DNA of 64,000 nucleotides from Brevibacillus_H sp049846925 (GCF_049846925.1 NZ_JBNCMT010000005.1:124001-188000); one strand, 5' to 3'. Positions 33,677 through 43,909 are shown, numbered from the stretch's first letter. Notes: generated by a model not told the origin, from the sequence alone. Translations and numbers: made by a program.

Positions 33677-34330
33677 ATGCTTGCACAATACAAAACAGTT
33701 GCTGGTTACGGGGAAGACGAAATTATTATTGAACGCTCCCGCTTTATCGGATATTGCACAAGGGCAACAACAGAAGAAGAAGCTGTTTCTTTCATTAATA
33801 CTATAAAGAAGAAACACTGGGATGCTACTCATAATTGTTCTGCTTTCGTCATCGGGGAGAATGATCAAATCCAACGATCTTCTGATGACGGTGAACCAAG
33901 TGGAACGGCAGGGAAGCCGATCCTCGAATGCATCAAAAAGAACGGGGTCAAAGATACGGTTATCGTCGTTACCCGCTATTTCGGTGGTATCAAGCTGGGC
34001 GCTGGCGGCTTGGTTCGAGCGTATACACAGGGAACCGTCGTTGGGTTGAAAGCTGCCGGGATCGTCGCTCATGTCTTGCATCAAGACATTACCGTAGCGG
34101 TGGATTACCATTGGTGGGGCAAAGTCGAAAATGAATTGCGACTTGGGCAACACCGTGTAGCCGATACGGTTTATACGGATAAGGTTGCTGTTACGGTCCA
34201 GATTCCTAACGGGGAAGAGGATGCTTTCGTGGAGAGATTCACGGATCTGACGAACGGACAGGCGGAGATCGTCCTTGGAGAGAAAAAGTATGTCGAGCTG
34301 CCAATTAATGCAGTTGGGGATGACGAATAG
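33677..34330 (+). CDS. yigZ: YigZ/IMPACT-family protein
   Basis: A 217-residue protein with the IMPACT/YigZ N-terminal domain: ERSRFIGYCTRATTEEEA, HNCSAFVIGENDQIQRSSDDGEPSGTAGKPIL and VTRYFGGIKLGAGGLVRAY, with a ferredoxin-like C-terminal domain. The family is widespread; eukaryotic IMPACT regulates translation, but the bacterial role is unsettled. RBS GAGGTGAT is 6 bp from ATG 33677. It is a single plus-strand gene diverging from the TolC-like gene and ends at a terminator shared with the convergent SLH gene. Confidence 0.93.
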   Translation: MLAQYKTVAGYGEDEIIIERSRFIGYCTRATTEEEAVSFINTIKKKHWDATHNCSAFVIGENDQIQRSSDDGEPSGTAGKPILECIKKNGVKDTVIVVTRYFGGIKLGAGGLVRAYTQGTVVGLKAAGIVAHVLHQDITVAVDYHWWGKVENELRLGQHRVADTVYTDKVAVTVQIPNGEEDAFVERFTDLTNGQAEIVLGEKKYVELPINAVGDDE

Positions 34331-34360
34331 GAGAAGTAATTGAATACAGTCATGGAAAAG

Positions 34361-34404
34361 GAAGAAGCCTTCCCGGCGAGTGTGGTACTCGGGGAAGGCT
34401 TCTT
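34361..34404. terminator. Bidirectional terminator between yigZ and the SLH protein gene
   Basis: Stem arms 34364-34374 and 34392-34402 (GAAGCCTTCCC with GGGAAGGCTTC), with an inner 5-bp stem CGAGT/ACTCG. T-rich tails occur on the plus side (TTTGTGTTT) and, with interruptions, on the minus side. Confidence 0.85.
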
Positions 34405-34424
34405 TGTGTTTAATTCGTCTTTAT

Positions 34425-37400
34425 TTAGCGAACTGCCTGAATTGCTGGTAGTGTTTTGAGATCTTTCATGATGTTTGCCATGATGATCGAAGCATCACCA
34501 CGAAGCAGATATGCGCTTGGCTCAAAGATGTATCCCTTTTTCGGATCTTTCTCATCGATTGGCGAACCATTTACATATTTTTTCTTGGCGATAGCGAGAA
34601 CTGCTGCCCGGCTGTAAGAAGAGATCAGGTTGTAATCCTTGAACAGCTTTTGCAGATCCTTGGTTACTTTCGCAGGGTCCGTATCTTGCTTGAACTGGAG
34701 AGCACGAGAAAGAATGACGGATGCATCTTCACGGGTGATTGGCTTATCCGGCTCGAACACTCGAGGTGTTGTTCCACGGAGAATACCCATGTTGGCTGCT
34801 GTTTCGATGTAGCGGTAGTCGTATAAGCTATCTGCTGTATACGCCAGTGGTACGTCGTCAAAGTTTAAATGATCTGGATCAAAGTTTAACGGTACTTGAA
34901 GTGCTCGAACAATCATTGCTGCAAACTCACCACGAGTAATGTTTGAATCTACACCGAACTCATTATCCCTTTTCGGTTTCAAGATTCCTTTTACATAAAT
35001 GGCTTCTGTATGGTTTCGTGCATATGAATGCTGAGAAATATCGTTAAACGAGTTAGACATCTTGGCTACCATATAGTAACCAAATCGATCAAAGTTAGCA
35101 GTTACTTGTCTCTTTTGCGGATCTACAACTCCCCCGACATTGGTCCAAGTCTTCTCATCCGGATCAAAACGGAATACTGTAATCCACATTGAAGCATCTG
35201 CTACGACGCTCTTATCGTAGTTCAATTTTATTTTTCCACGTTGAGTTGGTACAACCATCAAATCATCTTGGCGTTTGTTGAAGTTTGGCAAGTCAGAAGA
35301 TGGTAGTTGATGAGGTAAAAAGCCTTCTTTCACGTCATCGTAGTTTTCCGTATCGTCATCATCAGCCAGTCCACCGTCAACCCAGTACATCGGACTGATT
35401 AAAATAAAGTGCTGACGGTCAAAGGATGCCTGTAGCAATTGCTTGCCTAAGCTTACGTCTGTTCGGAAGCTGGAAGGCACTTTCTGATAATCATAACGGT
35501 CGACTACCCCATCATCTGGGTTTGCTATACCAAATAACAGAGAATGGTCTGCGTATACCTGAGTCTTATATTTATTTGGACTCTTCGGATCCATGCGGCG
35601 CAAATACGTATCTTTCGGGAAGGTCACCTGAACTGCCCCGCTGAATACGGAGTGTGAAGCTTTCATTGGCTCCATCCATTGAGCTCCCGGAATATTGTCT
35701 TGCGCATACATGATGTCAAACTGACCAGTAGTTTTCTCTGTGCCTTTAGTAATTGTGAATTTGATCGTGTTCTTTTTGTTTGGCTTGAGATTCATAATAA
35801 CGGCTTTGAATACGTCTTTATACTCTTTGTCACCATCATTATCTTCGTCAAAGTCAATTTGCTTTGCCTGCACTTTATCAACTAATACAGAATCAGCGCC
35901 CTTGGCTTCGATTACTACTTCTAGGTAGTTACGATTGATTGATCCAGCTAGTTCTTGCTTCGTTGGACGAAGGATCGTGTAAGGCATGACTTTGGAAGAA
36001 ATCTCAAGGTTTTTCGCTGCATACGGACCAGAGAAACCTGCGTTGTAAACTCGAATGGAATATACAAGCTCTGTGCCATCTTTCGGCATTTCCTGATTCG
36101 AAATTACAAATTCGAAATTCTGTGTACTTCTTACATACTTCACAGCTAGTCCAGATGGTGTAATATTTGAGCCGCTGTTATACGTGTTACCTGCGTCATC
36201 GGCAAATCGTTTGGTTAAGTCCCATGTCCAGACTAAACCGTCGTTTCGTTTAATTTCTAAAATATAATTCGATGCTAACGGTGTAGTACCAGAAAGCAGA
36301 GTAGATAACTTGCTTTCAATGACGGAACGATTCGTTCCTAAGTCCAGGAAGTCGAAAGAACCATAAACATTCAACTTTTTCTCTTCTGTTGAGTAAATTC
36401 CGTCAGCTCCCGGGAAGCGTTTGGCATCCTTTTTAGGGAGATTAAACTCGACTGGATATGGATAGATATCCTTGTCCTTAGCCGGCAGCTCAGGAATGTT
36501 GGTGGAACTGATTCGGATCACCAGTTCTTTTTTGTAGATATCTTTATCCTGAGAGTTTGGACCATTTGATTTGTAGAGGAAAACGATTTTATTCTCCCCT
36601 GCTTTCAGTTGATCATAAATGGTTTCAAAGGATGTTTTGGATTCATCTACAATAAAACGATTTGGTTTGGTTACACTTTCTTGTTGCAGGGCAACTTCAA
36701 AGTTATTCACATACAGATACAGTTTTTGATTCACGTCACCCATGGTAAATACAGCAGGATCTTTCAAATCAACGTTGCGAAGATCCCCTCGTAATTTACC
36801 CAATGCCCTCACAACAATGTCGTTAATTAAAACAGTCTTAGCTTCCGTAGTATCACGATTGATCACTTGTCCATCGTACATCGTGTCAAAGTTTACATAC
36901 GCACCAGATACATAATTGATGGTACGTTCAATTGTGTAGGATCCCGTCGTGCTTCCATTTTTATAGGTAAACGTGAATTTCAAGGTCTGTGTACCGCTAA
37001 ATGGAAGCTCCTTGAGCATGAGCACAATTCGTTTGACATCGTCTTTACGGTTGTCACCTGTAACGTCTTTTGATGAATTGTAAACATCATATGCTGCTTT
37101 TGCATCACCATGAGCCGAACCGGTCGCATAAGATTGCAGATACTTAATAACATTGGAAGAGCTAGGTGAACTAGAGTTATAACTCGTTAAATCAACAGTT
37201 TCACCACTTGGGCTGGTTGATGTAATTTGAATATCAAAGTTGTTTGGTGGATCAGTAGCCAAAGGTGTAGGAGTTGCCCCCTGGTTTTTGGAAACATCTG
37301 TATACAGATCTCCTTGACCAGAATTAAGGTCATCTTTTGATGGATCAATTACCTGATATTCAATCGCAAAAGGTGTGTTGTAAATGGTTGTATTATCAGT

Positions 37401-40400
37401 TAGCTTTGAAAACTTAGATGAAGAAGAAGATGCTCCCATATTTAGCAGATCAGCTTGTGTAATCGTACTTCCTACCTGGGGCTTAGCCAGGAAGTTAATA
37501 TCGAACAATGATGGTCTGTTCGGCAACTCCAAGCTATAGCTCAGCTCTCCTTCTTGCGTCCCTTGATAATCCGCTGGTGACAGGGTGGTATTAATTGCAC
37601 TTACTTCAACAAGATACTTGGTGTTAAAGTCTCTTGCAATGGATGGAAGGAAACCACCTGGTGTAACCGTATCAGGGTTATAAGATTCAAACTGGAATAC
37701 ATAATATGGTTCTGATTCTTTATAGCTCTCGCCTTTGATCACTCTCAATTTGACATGATCCAATGTGACAAGGACATTACGTGTAGTTGCATCTCGGAAA
37801 AGAAGCTTTGCTTCGTAATTAGGTACAACACCATTATCATCAATAGCCTCAAAATTTGCGTCTAACACTGAACCAATAAGGTTATTAACGTCTGGTTTTG
37901 GAGAACGAGAGTCCCCGTCGAAAGTATTCCCTACCAGTACCATCGCATATCGGGTATCTGTGCCCCCCAATGCTCCAGTAACCGGCAAGTTATTTACTGG
38001 CATCGTTGCGCCACTGGTTGTCATTGGGTATAAACCGTTCAATGAAATATAGCCATAGTCTTCAAAGAATGGATCACCCTTGGTTTCAATTCTTACCTTC
38101 ATCATTGGATTATTCCCTGGGTTGCCAGGCCAGCTCAAACTGGTTTGTAATCCAAGTTGAGAGAGAGTCGCTCGATAACCATTTGCACTGGTTGAACCAT
38201 ATTTACCCTCTACAACGATGTTACTAGTTACACTGCTTGGAGATCTTCTTAAATCGCCTTTTGGATCTTGGAAGTAAACCTCAACTGTTTCCTCTTCATC
38301 TACTTTATAAGTGCCAAGACTGTTGGCTACAATCGTAGACTTGATAATAGATGGCTGTGTACTGTCAAATGAACCAGCAACGAAGTAGCCCAGATTGCCT
38401 GGCATAAAGCTCACATTTCCTGTTGGTGTGCTAAGGCTGCCTGGTGCGCCTAGACCGAGTTGCCCTTTGACAGTTACAGGTTTTCCTCCGCTATTTACGA
38501 TTGGGGAGAAGGTAGAGGCTGCAAGAAGCTTTCTCACAGTCATACCATCTTTAATTAATGCATTCGGTGGTGCAATTAAATTTACCATCGATGTTGTAGT
38601 AGTTACCTCTTCTGTTGCAATTGCATAAAAGGTGCTTGCACCATCCGATATCTGAATCAGTTCATTTCGTTTTACTTTATTTGTTGAGGTGAAATTTGCT
38701 GATTCAATTTTTAATCTGATTTTCCCATCCATTCCGACGCGTTGATCAGTATCAACAACAACCGGTACAGCTGCAGGAGTGTAGATAAAATGATCAGGTG
38801 CGGCTATAGCCAGCTTTTTAACCACTGTATCATTGGAAAGTACTTTTCCAGAAAGGCCGATCACCGGAAGCATCGACACTGATGTATTCGTTGTCGAATC
38901 ACCCAATTGGCTATTCGTTACTCCATCAGCGGAGGCATATGGTAATCCAGAAATAACATACTCACCACCAATTTCCAGCAAATGACCAGAAGAGATGGTA
39001 TCTGCATTAAAACGCACAACATTACCTTCACTTCCAACGTTTAGGGAAAGTCTAGCATTCGCTTGTGTAACCGTACCGTTGAAAGTGGAATTAATTTTCT
39101 GAACGCCAATTGTGCGTCCCGTATCATCGCCTAACGATTCTGCACCAGCTTTAGGAGTGTAGGAAATCTTAAATAAATCATCTCCTAAAGTAAAGGTTGT
39201 ACCCAATGGAGCATACACCTTCAATGAACTTCCTGTAGGTGAAGGAGTCTGAGCAATAATCGCATAGGTAGAACCGAATTTTACGAGATCACCTGCAGCC
39301 AGACCAAGTGTTGACGCGATTGGCGTACCATCTTGGCGTCGCATGACAACTGTATAAGAGTTATCTGCATTTATTGACGTTGGAGCAACGGAGATCTCAA
39401 CTTGACTTGTTGGAACACCCGCAGCATCTAATACACCAGTTGCTGTTTCGTTTGCCCATAATTTTGCATCTACGATACGGGCATTCTCTGCAACTGTAGT
39501 ATCAGGCATACCCACAACATGAATTTGTTCACGTTTCATTGATGGGTTTAGTATGGTTGCTTCTCCATATAATGCCCATCGTTTATTGGAATTTGCATTC
39601 GTAACTGCATCAAAACTACTCGCATCAATACCAGAACCAACTAATAGAACATCACCTCTGGCTAATGGTGATTCATCACTGCGAATTACCAGTTCATCGT
39701 AACCTGTAGGATTTTCATCAAGAGTCAAAGCAGCACCAATACCTGGTGATCCATCTTGAGCTGCAAGATTCTGTTTGAACAACACAAACGGTTTGTTTAC
39801 TGTTGTGCTGCTTGGTGTTAATGATGTGTTTGACCAAGCACTACGGAATTTTTGAACATCGGCAGAGCCAAGGGTAATTGTAAATACTTTACTTGTCGCA
39901 TCCCATTCACCATAGGACTGGTTACTGTTCGAAGGATCCTTTGTATCCAATGCAGGAATCTCTATCACTTTACCAGTCACTGAGCCAGGGTTTTCATTTT
40001 TTACATAATAGAAACGCATCATCTTGTTGATATCTTCAGCAGTATAATTACTACCATTGTTATCAACAGCTTTATTGAACTCAATTACAATTTGCTCTTT
40101 TTCATCTACATCATTTGTGATTGTTCCAGATGCAACGAAATCCTTCGCCTTCATATAAATGGCGTTCACACGAAGGGGAACCTGGTCTGCACTGTAATTG
40201 TTTGGCACGATTACGCGACCTTGTAGTTTTACTTTGTCACGGTTGTCAACTGTAGCCATTCCAATAGGGCCCTTGAAAACATTAAATGGAGAATAATTAC
40301 GCATTGACTGTGATTTTGTCTCACCGGGATCAACCGTATTATTATCAATCACACCGTCACCGTTGTTATCATACATCAATGTCAATTCTTCATTGTAGAA

Positions 40401-41177
40401 GGTAATATCTCCGTTGTAATAAACCAAATCACGATAGGTTTCTGAATATTGGTCATCATTTTGCAAGATAAATTGCAAACGATTTTTCCCTTGAACCAAG
40501 TTCAATCCAGAAGTGATAAAACTGGAATCCGTCGAAGAAACAGAAACTGTAATCCCTGATCTGTTTCCAGTAGTAACATCAATAACGTTAACTGTTACTT
40601 GATTAACGTTTGGCGCTGTACCTTTGATAAAGATTGTTCCTCTAGCAATATGGCTAACATAGTCAGGTGTTACAATCGTATCCGACTTGTCCCTGATTCT
40701 AAGCTCTTTGCCACTTGTTCCACCAAAAATCGTTAAATTACTCAATGTAGGAGCATCTATATAACTTACATAGATTGTTTGGGTTATTGTTGCTCCACCA
40801 CTGTTACCAGTGAATGTGATACGGTTTAAACCGGCAAACAGTCTTAAACCCACAATCGTCATCTTGGAACCATTGACCAAAATACCAGCTCTTGTACTAG
40901 AAGTCGACTGATCGACACGTGGCGGATTTACATTCGCGTCAACAATTTGCTCAACTGTATAGTTGATACTAGCACCGTCAACATTGTTGAGCGTTGCATC
41001 CATATCAACCTTGGAGCTGTTATGCTCATAAGGATTGGTTAGTGTTGAGTTGTTCAATTGTTGGTTGTCGAAATCAATATAGTTCTCGGCGTACGCTATC
41101 CCCATAGGAAACGAAGTGACGAGAGTGCCAACCACCATTACGAAGGCTAGCATCACCATTAACGCTTTTCTAACCAT
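34425..41177 (-). CDS. Giant exported protein with C-terminal SLH domains
   Basis: A 2250-residue protein with a signal peptide (residues 1-29, ending AYA). The last 210 residues hold three SLH repeats: FNDISQHSYARNHTEAIYVKG with NITRGEFAAMIVRAL, the FDDVPLAYTADSLYDYRYIETA segment with PITREDASVILSRAL, and a divergent third (YSRAAVLAIAKKKYVNG). The middle is built of beta-rich, Ig/cadherin-like segments, for example about 45-130, 150-260 and 1600-1900. It probably sits on the pyruvylated wall polymer like the middle wall protein, which carries its SLH at the other end. Enzymatic motifs are not recognised. RBS GGAGGGG precedes ATG 41177. The gene is alone between two terminators. Confidence 0.88.
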   Translation of the reverse strand: MVRKALMVMLAFVMVVGTLVTSFPMGIAYAENYIDFDNQQLNNSTLTNPYEHNSSKVDMDATLNNVDGASINYTVEQIVDANVNPPRVDQSTSSTRAGILVNGSKMTIVGLRLFAGLNRITFTGNSGGATITQTIYVSYIDAPTLSNLTIFGGTSGKELRIRDKSDTIVTPDYVSHIARGTIFIKGTAPNVNQVTVNVIDVTTGNRSGITVSVSSTDSSFITSGLNLVQGKNRLQFILQNDDQYSETYRDLVYYNGDITFYNEELTLMYDNNGDGVIDNNTVDPGETKSQSMRNYSPFNVFKGPIGMATVDNRDKVKLQGRVIVPNNYSADQVPLRVNAIYMKAKDFVASGTITNDVDEKEQIVIEFNKAVDNNGSNYTAEDINKMMRFYYVKNENPGSVTGKVIEIPALDTKDPSNSNQSYGEWDATSKVFTITLGSADVQKFRSAWSNTSLTPSSTTVNKPFVLFKQNLAAQDGSPGIGAALTLDENPTGYDELVIRSDESPLARGDVLLVGSGIDASSFDAVTNANSNKRWALYGEATILNPSMKREQIHVVGMPDTTVAENARIVDAKLWANETATGVLDAAGVPTSQVEISVAPTSINADNSYTVVMRRQDGTPIASTLGLAAGDLVKFGSTYAIIAQTPSPTGSSLKVYAPLGTTFTLGDDLFKISYTPKAGAESLGDDTGRTIGVQKINSTFNGTVTQANARLSLNVGSEGNVVRFNADTISSGHLLEIGGEYVISGLPYASADGVTNSQLGDSTTNTSVSMLPVIGLSGKVLSNDTVVKKLAIAAPDHFIYTPAAVPVVVDTDQRVGMDGKIRLKIESANFTSTNKVKRNELIQISDGASTFYAIATEEVTTTTSMVNLIAPPNALIKDGMTVRKLLAASTFSPIVNSGGKPVTVKGQLGLGAPGSLSTPTGNVSFMPGNLGYFVAGSFDSTQPSIIKSTIVANSLGTYKVDEEETVEVYFQDPKGDLRRSPSSVTSNIVVEGKYGSTSANGYRATLSQLGLQTSLSWPGNPGNNPMMKVRIETKGDPFFEDYGYISLNGLYPMTTSGATMPVNNLPVTGALGGTDTRYAMVLVGNTFDGDSRSPKPDVNNLIGSVLDANFEAIDDNGVVPNYEAKLLFRDATTRNVLVTLDHVKLRVIKGESYKESEPYYVFQFESYNPDTVTPGGFLPSIARDFNTKYLVEVSAINTTLSPADYQGTQEGELSYSLELPNRPSLFDINFLAKPQVGSTITQADLLNMGASSSSSKFSKLTDNTTIYNTPFAIEYQVIDPSKDDLNSGQGDLYTDVSKNQGATPTPLATDPPNNFDIQITSTSPSGETVDLTSYNSSSPSSSNVIKYLQSYATGSAHGDAKAAYDVYNSSKDVTGDNRKDDVKRIVLMLKELPFSGTQTLKFTFTYKNGSTTGSYTIERTINYVSGAYVNFDTMYDGQVINRDTTEAKTVLINDIVVRALGKLRGDLRNVDLKDPAVFTMGDVNQKLYLYVNNFEVALQQESVTKPNRFIVDESKTSFETIYDQLKAGENKIVFLYKSNGPNSQDKDIYKKELVIRISSTNIPELPAKDKDIYPYPVEFNLPKKDAKRFPGADGIYSTEEKKLNVYGSFDFLDLGTNRSVIESKLSTLLSGTTPLASNYILEIKRNDGLVWTWDLTKRFADDAGNTYNSGSNITPSGLAVKYVRSTQNFEFVISNQEMPKDGTELVYSIRVYNAGFSGPYAAKNLEISSKVMPYTILRPTKQELAGSINRNYLEVVIEAKGADSVLVDKVQAKQIDFDEDNDGDKEYKDVFKAVIMNLKPNKKNTIKFTITKGTEKTTGQFDIMYAQDNIPGAQWMEPMKASHSVFSGAVQVTFPKDTYLRRMDPKSPNKYKTQVYADHSLLFGIANPDDGVVDRYDYQKVPSSFRTDVSLGKQLLQASFDRQHFILISPMYWVDGGLADDDDTENYDDVKEGFLPHQLPSSDLPNFNKRQDDLMVVPTQRGKIKLNYDKSVVADASMWITVFRFDPDEKTWTNVGGVVDPQKRQVTANFDRFGYYMVAKMSNSFNDISQHSYARNHTEAIYVKGILKPKRDNEFGVDSNITRGEFAAMIVRALQVPLNFDPDHLNFDDVPLAYTADSLYDYRYIETAANMGILRGTTPRVFEPDKPITREDASVILSRALQFKQDTDPAKVTKDLQKLFKDYNLISSYSRAAVLAIAKKKYVNGSPIDEKDPKKGYIFEPSAYLLRGDASIIMANIMKDLKTLPAIQAVR

Positions 41178-41202
41178 GTTTCCCCTCCTAAAATATTTTC
41201 TG

Positions 41203-41215
41203 TGTCAATTTGACA
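41203..41215. promoter_or_regulatory. Palindrome upstream of the giant SLH protein gene
   Basis: TGTCAA-T-TTGACA is a perfect 6-bp inverted repeat about 25 bp before the start codon. It could be an operator or part of a promoter; no clear -10 follows at normal distance before the RBS. Confidence 0.35.
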
Positions 41216-41325
41216 AATTACACGTTCTCTTTTTCTGTTATCGGCAAAACATTGCATCGGTGTTAGTACAAGCTCGACTTGAACTGACAATTTTTTCGGG
41301 GAAAACACAGCATTTCCCAACAAAA

Positions 41326-41354
41326 AAAGCCACTTTCAGATTCGAAGTGGCTTT
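41326..41354 (-). terminator. Terminator after tagO
   Basis: Ten-base perfect arms (41326-41335 and 41345-41354) with a 9-nt loop; the minus strand continues into seven Ts (complement of 41322-41328). Confidence 0.88.
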
Positions 41355-41389
41355 CTTACGTCTGGTTGGTTGGGCGCTTCAACAGTCTC

Positions 41390-42496
41390 CTAGTTGCTTC
41401 TACGTGCTGTGTTGTACTTCACCTTGATGCGGCGGTAGGTATTAATGACGGGACGATGCTTTCTCCCGATTAAACCAATGACCTCACTAACCATATGAAT
41501 GACGAAGAGTAGAACACTTAGAATAACGATGGACAGGATTACAGTTTCATTCGCCTTCGTCAGGAGAATAGCAGTCAGCCCAAAGAAAATGCTAATGCTG
41601 TAGATTACCAGGACTGCTGTGCGGTGAGACAAACCAATTTTCAACAAGCAGTGGTGAAGATGCCCCTTATCTGGTGCAGAAATTGGCGTTTTGTTGATAA
41701 TACGGCGAATAATCGCAAAAAATGTATCCCACAGCGGCACACCAAGAACGACAATTGGAATAATAAACGAAACGAACAGTGCTTCTTTAAAGCCCATGAC
41801 AGATAATGCTGCCAAATTGAACCCGAGGAATAACGCACCTGTGTCGCCCATGAAAATGCGTGCAGGGTGAAAGTTGAAATATAAGAATCCAAGCGTTGCA
41901 CCCAATAGTACAAAGCAGTACATGGCTACCGTGTAATCTTGCTTAATCAATGCCATAACCGCCATCGTAGCTGTTGCAATAGCAGATACACCAGCAGACA
42001 AGCCATCCAGCCCATCAATCAGGTTGACAGCATTGGTCACCCCGACGATCCAGAACATGGTGATCGGAATCGCCAGTAAGGCAAGCCATCCATGTGAAAA
42101 GTCAAGACTTCCACCAAACGGCAGATTAACAACTCCAATTTTTAAGCCAAACGGGATTGCTACAAGTGCTGTCCCGATCAATTGACCAATCAATTTCCAC
42201 TTTGGCGAAAGTTGTAGTTTATCGTCTAACATCCCGACAATTAATACAATGGTTCCACCAAAGAAAATACCAAGCATTTCTGTTTTATTGAGATATGGAA
42301 CAAACAAGAAAAACGACACCACATAGCCGATATAAATGGCCAATCCACCCATGCGTGGCATGATTCTCGTATGTACCTTACGATGATCCGGGGAATCTAC
42401 TGCGCCTATTTTTTCGGCCAATCGCTTCACAAACGGTGTTGCTATGAACGCGATGACCATCGCAGTTAAGAGTCCAAGGATAAATTTAACCACCAT
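41390..42496 (-). CDS. tagO: Undecaprenyl-phosphate GlcNAc-1-phosphate transferase (TagO/WecA-like)
   Basis: A 368-residue polytopic enzyme with about ten membrane helices. Family motifs: PRMGGLAIYIG (48-58), VGMLDDKLQLSPKWK (two Asp for Mg), TNAVNLIDGLDGLSAG, ARIFMGDTGALFLGF and the HLHHCLLKIG loop that marks the WecA/TagO group. It links GlcNAc-1-phosphate from UDP-GlcNAc to undecaprenyl phosphate, the first step of wall teichoic acid or secondary wall polymer. The tagA gene 53 bp upstream provides the second step. It offers a second initiation route besides the PglC-like enzyme. Confidence 0.92.
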   Translation of the reverse strand: MVVKFILGLLTAMVIAFIATPFVKRLAEKIGAVDSPDHRKVHTRIMPRMGGLAIYIGYVVSFFLFVPYLNKTEMLGIFFGGTIVLIVGMLDDKLQLSPKWKLIGQLIGTALVAIPFGLKIGVVNLPFGGSLDFSHGWLALLAIPITMFWIVGVTNAVNLIDGLDGLSAGVSAIATATMAVMALIKQDYTVAMYCFVLLGATLGFLYFNFHPARIFMGDTGALFLGFNLAALSVMGFKEALFVSFIIPIVVLGVPLWDTFFAIIRRIINKTPISAPDKGHLHHCLLKIGLSHRTAVLVIYSISIFFGLTAILLTKANETVILSIVILSVLLFVIHMVSEVIGLIGRKHRPVINTYRRIKVKYNTARRSN

Positions 42497-42549
42497 TCCG
42501 GTTCCCCTCTCTCTATTCCCTCCCGAGCTTTCGCTGGCAGGCAGTGACC

Positions 42550-43272
42550 CTACAAACGTTTTTGTCTAAAGACTGCAAGAATAAACCGAGGTATAGCTAA
42601 CTGTCTTTTCCATCGAGATGGTTGCTTTAGCAAGCGATACAACCACTCTAGATGCAGGCGTTGCCAGATTTCAGGCGCCCGCTTCACTGTCCCAGCCAGG
42701 ACATCAAAACTTCCACCTACACCCATGGCAAGCTTCACACCGAGGCGATCCCAATAATTCGAGATCAGGAAATCCGACTTCGGCGCTCCCATTGCCACGA
42801 ACAGGATATCTGCCTTGCTTGCAGCTATTTGGTCAAAAATCTCTATCTCTTCTTCTGCACGGAAATACCCGTCAATTGCACCCACGATCTGTGCTTCAGG
42901 GTATCTTGCGGCTAACTCTTTGGCTGCACGTTGGTTCACTTCAGGTGCTGCACCTAGTAGAAAAACCTTCCACTTCCGTGTGTTTGCTTTTTCCATCAGC
43001 GCTTCCAATAATTCAATTCCAGTGACACGTTCCGTAATCGGGTAATTTAAAATTTTAGCGGCGTATACGATTCCAATACCATCCGGGACGATATAGGCTT
43101 GTTCCACTATGGCTCGAAATCGTTGATCCTCGTTAGCAACCATGACAATTTCGGGATTAGCTGTCACTACATGGGTGCGCTCTCCATCCTGTATTCTGGT
43201 TGCCAAGTCTGTTACCGTCTCAGTAAAGCCGTTTGTAGTAAACGGAACACCGAGAATTCGTACGACATTCAT
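42550..43272 (-). CDS. tagA: N-acetylmannosaminyltransferase, WecG/TagA/CpsF family
   Basis: A 240-residue GT26 enzyme: THVVTANPEIVMVANED (residues 34-50), VPDGIGIVYAAKIL, KVFLLGAAPEVNQRAA and LFVAMGAPKSDFLISNY in the normal order. TagA adds ManNAc to undecaprenyl-PP-GlcNAc, giving the wall polymer linkage unit; with tagO downstream the pair forms the linkage disaccharide. The UDP-ManNAc donor could come from MnaA elsewhere or from the epimerase at 15437. Confidence 0.9.
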   Translation of the reverse strand: MNVVRILGVPFTTNGFTETVTDLATRIQDGERTHVVTANPEIVMVANEDQRFRAIVEQAYIVPDGIGIVYAAKILNYPITERVTGIELLEALMEKANTRKWKVFLLGAAPEVNQRAAKELAARYPEAQIVGAIDGYFRAEEEIEIFDQIAASKADILFVAMGAPKSDFLISNYWDRLGVKLAMGVGGSFDVLAGTVKRAPEIWQRLHLEWLYRLLKQPSRWKRQLAIPRFILAVFRQKRL

Positions 43273-43360
43273 CGTTTTCGTATGCCTCCACCCTCGTTAC
43301 CGTCTCAGACGTGAAAAAGTACAAAATTGTTTCACCGTAAGCAATTCTACTCCAAAAGAA

Positions 43361-43430
43361 AAACACATTCAAGACAAATTCCTCTTGTTCTGGCAAATCC
43401 CTAACATTTGGAAGAAATCAGAATGTGTTT
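43361..43430 (-). terminator. Terminator-like long hairpin after fabZ
   Basis: Ten-base perfect arms (43361-43370 and 43421-43430) enclose 50 nt with an inner CAAAT/ATTTG stem. The minus strand continues as TTTCTTTT. The wide loop makes efficiency uncertain. Confidence 0.6.
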
Positions 43431-43438
43431 ATTCGCAC

Positions 43439-43879
43439 TTATTGAATAGCGAAAAGCATATCTCCTTCAGCAACAACCTTGCCTGCCACACGAGCTACAG
43501 CATGTCCTTTGCCAATAGAACCACGAAGTCTTGTCAGTTCTACCTCCAGCTCCAGTTGATCGCCTGGTTTCACCTGTTCCTTGAAACGGAAATCGTCGAT
43601 CCCAGCGAACAAAGCGAGCTTTCCTTTGTTCTCTTCCACACTGAGAACAGCTACTCCACCTACTTGTGCAAGTGCTTCTACAATGAGTACGCCAGGCATT
43701 ACCGGATACTGTGGAAAATGACCCTGAAAAAACGGTTCGTTCATGGTAACATTTTTAATCCCTACTGCACGTTTTCCAACCTGCAAGTCAGTGATACGGT
43801 CAACTAGCAAAAACGGATAGCGATGTGGAAGAATTTCCATGATTTGATTAATATCCAGCGTAGTAGTGGTTGCGTCCAT
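43439..43879 (-). CDS. fabZ: 3-hydroxyacyl-ACP dehydratase
   Basis: A 146-residue hot-dog-fold enzyme with the FabZ active-site His in LPHRYPFLLVDRI (residues 16-28) and the Glu in PVMPGVLIVEALAQVGG (about 59-75). It dehydrates 3-hydroxyacyl-ACP in fatty-acid elongation. Its place in the mbl-flhO-flhP neighbourhood matches B. subtilis, but here a phosphatidyltransferase and an EpuA-like gene lie between. Confidence 0.95.
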   Translation of the reverse strand: MDATTTTLDINQIMEILPHRYPFLLVDRITDLQVGKRAVGIKNVTMNEPFFQGHFPQYPVMPGVLIVEALAQVGGVAVLSVEENKGKLALFAGIDDFRFKEQVKPGDQLELEVELTRLRGSIGKGHAVARVAGKVVAEGDMLFAIQ

Positions 43880-43909
43880 TTGACTAACTCCCTTTCAATT
43901 GTCTTATCC

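Noticed and set aside
43142..43807. 221-codon plus-strand frame across tagA and fabZ
   Set aside because: Crosses two real genes on the other strand and a terminator; no motif or RBS.
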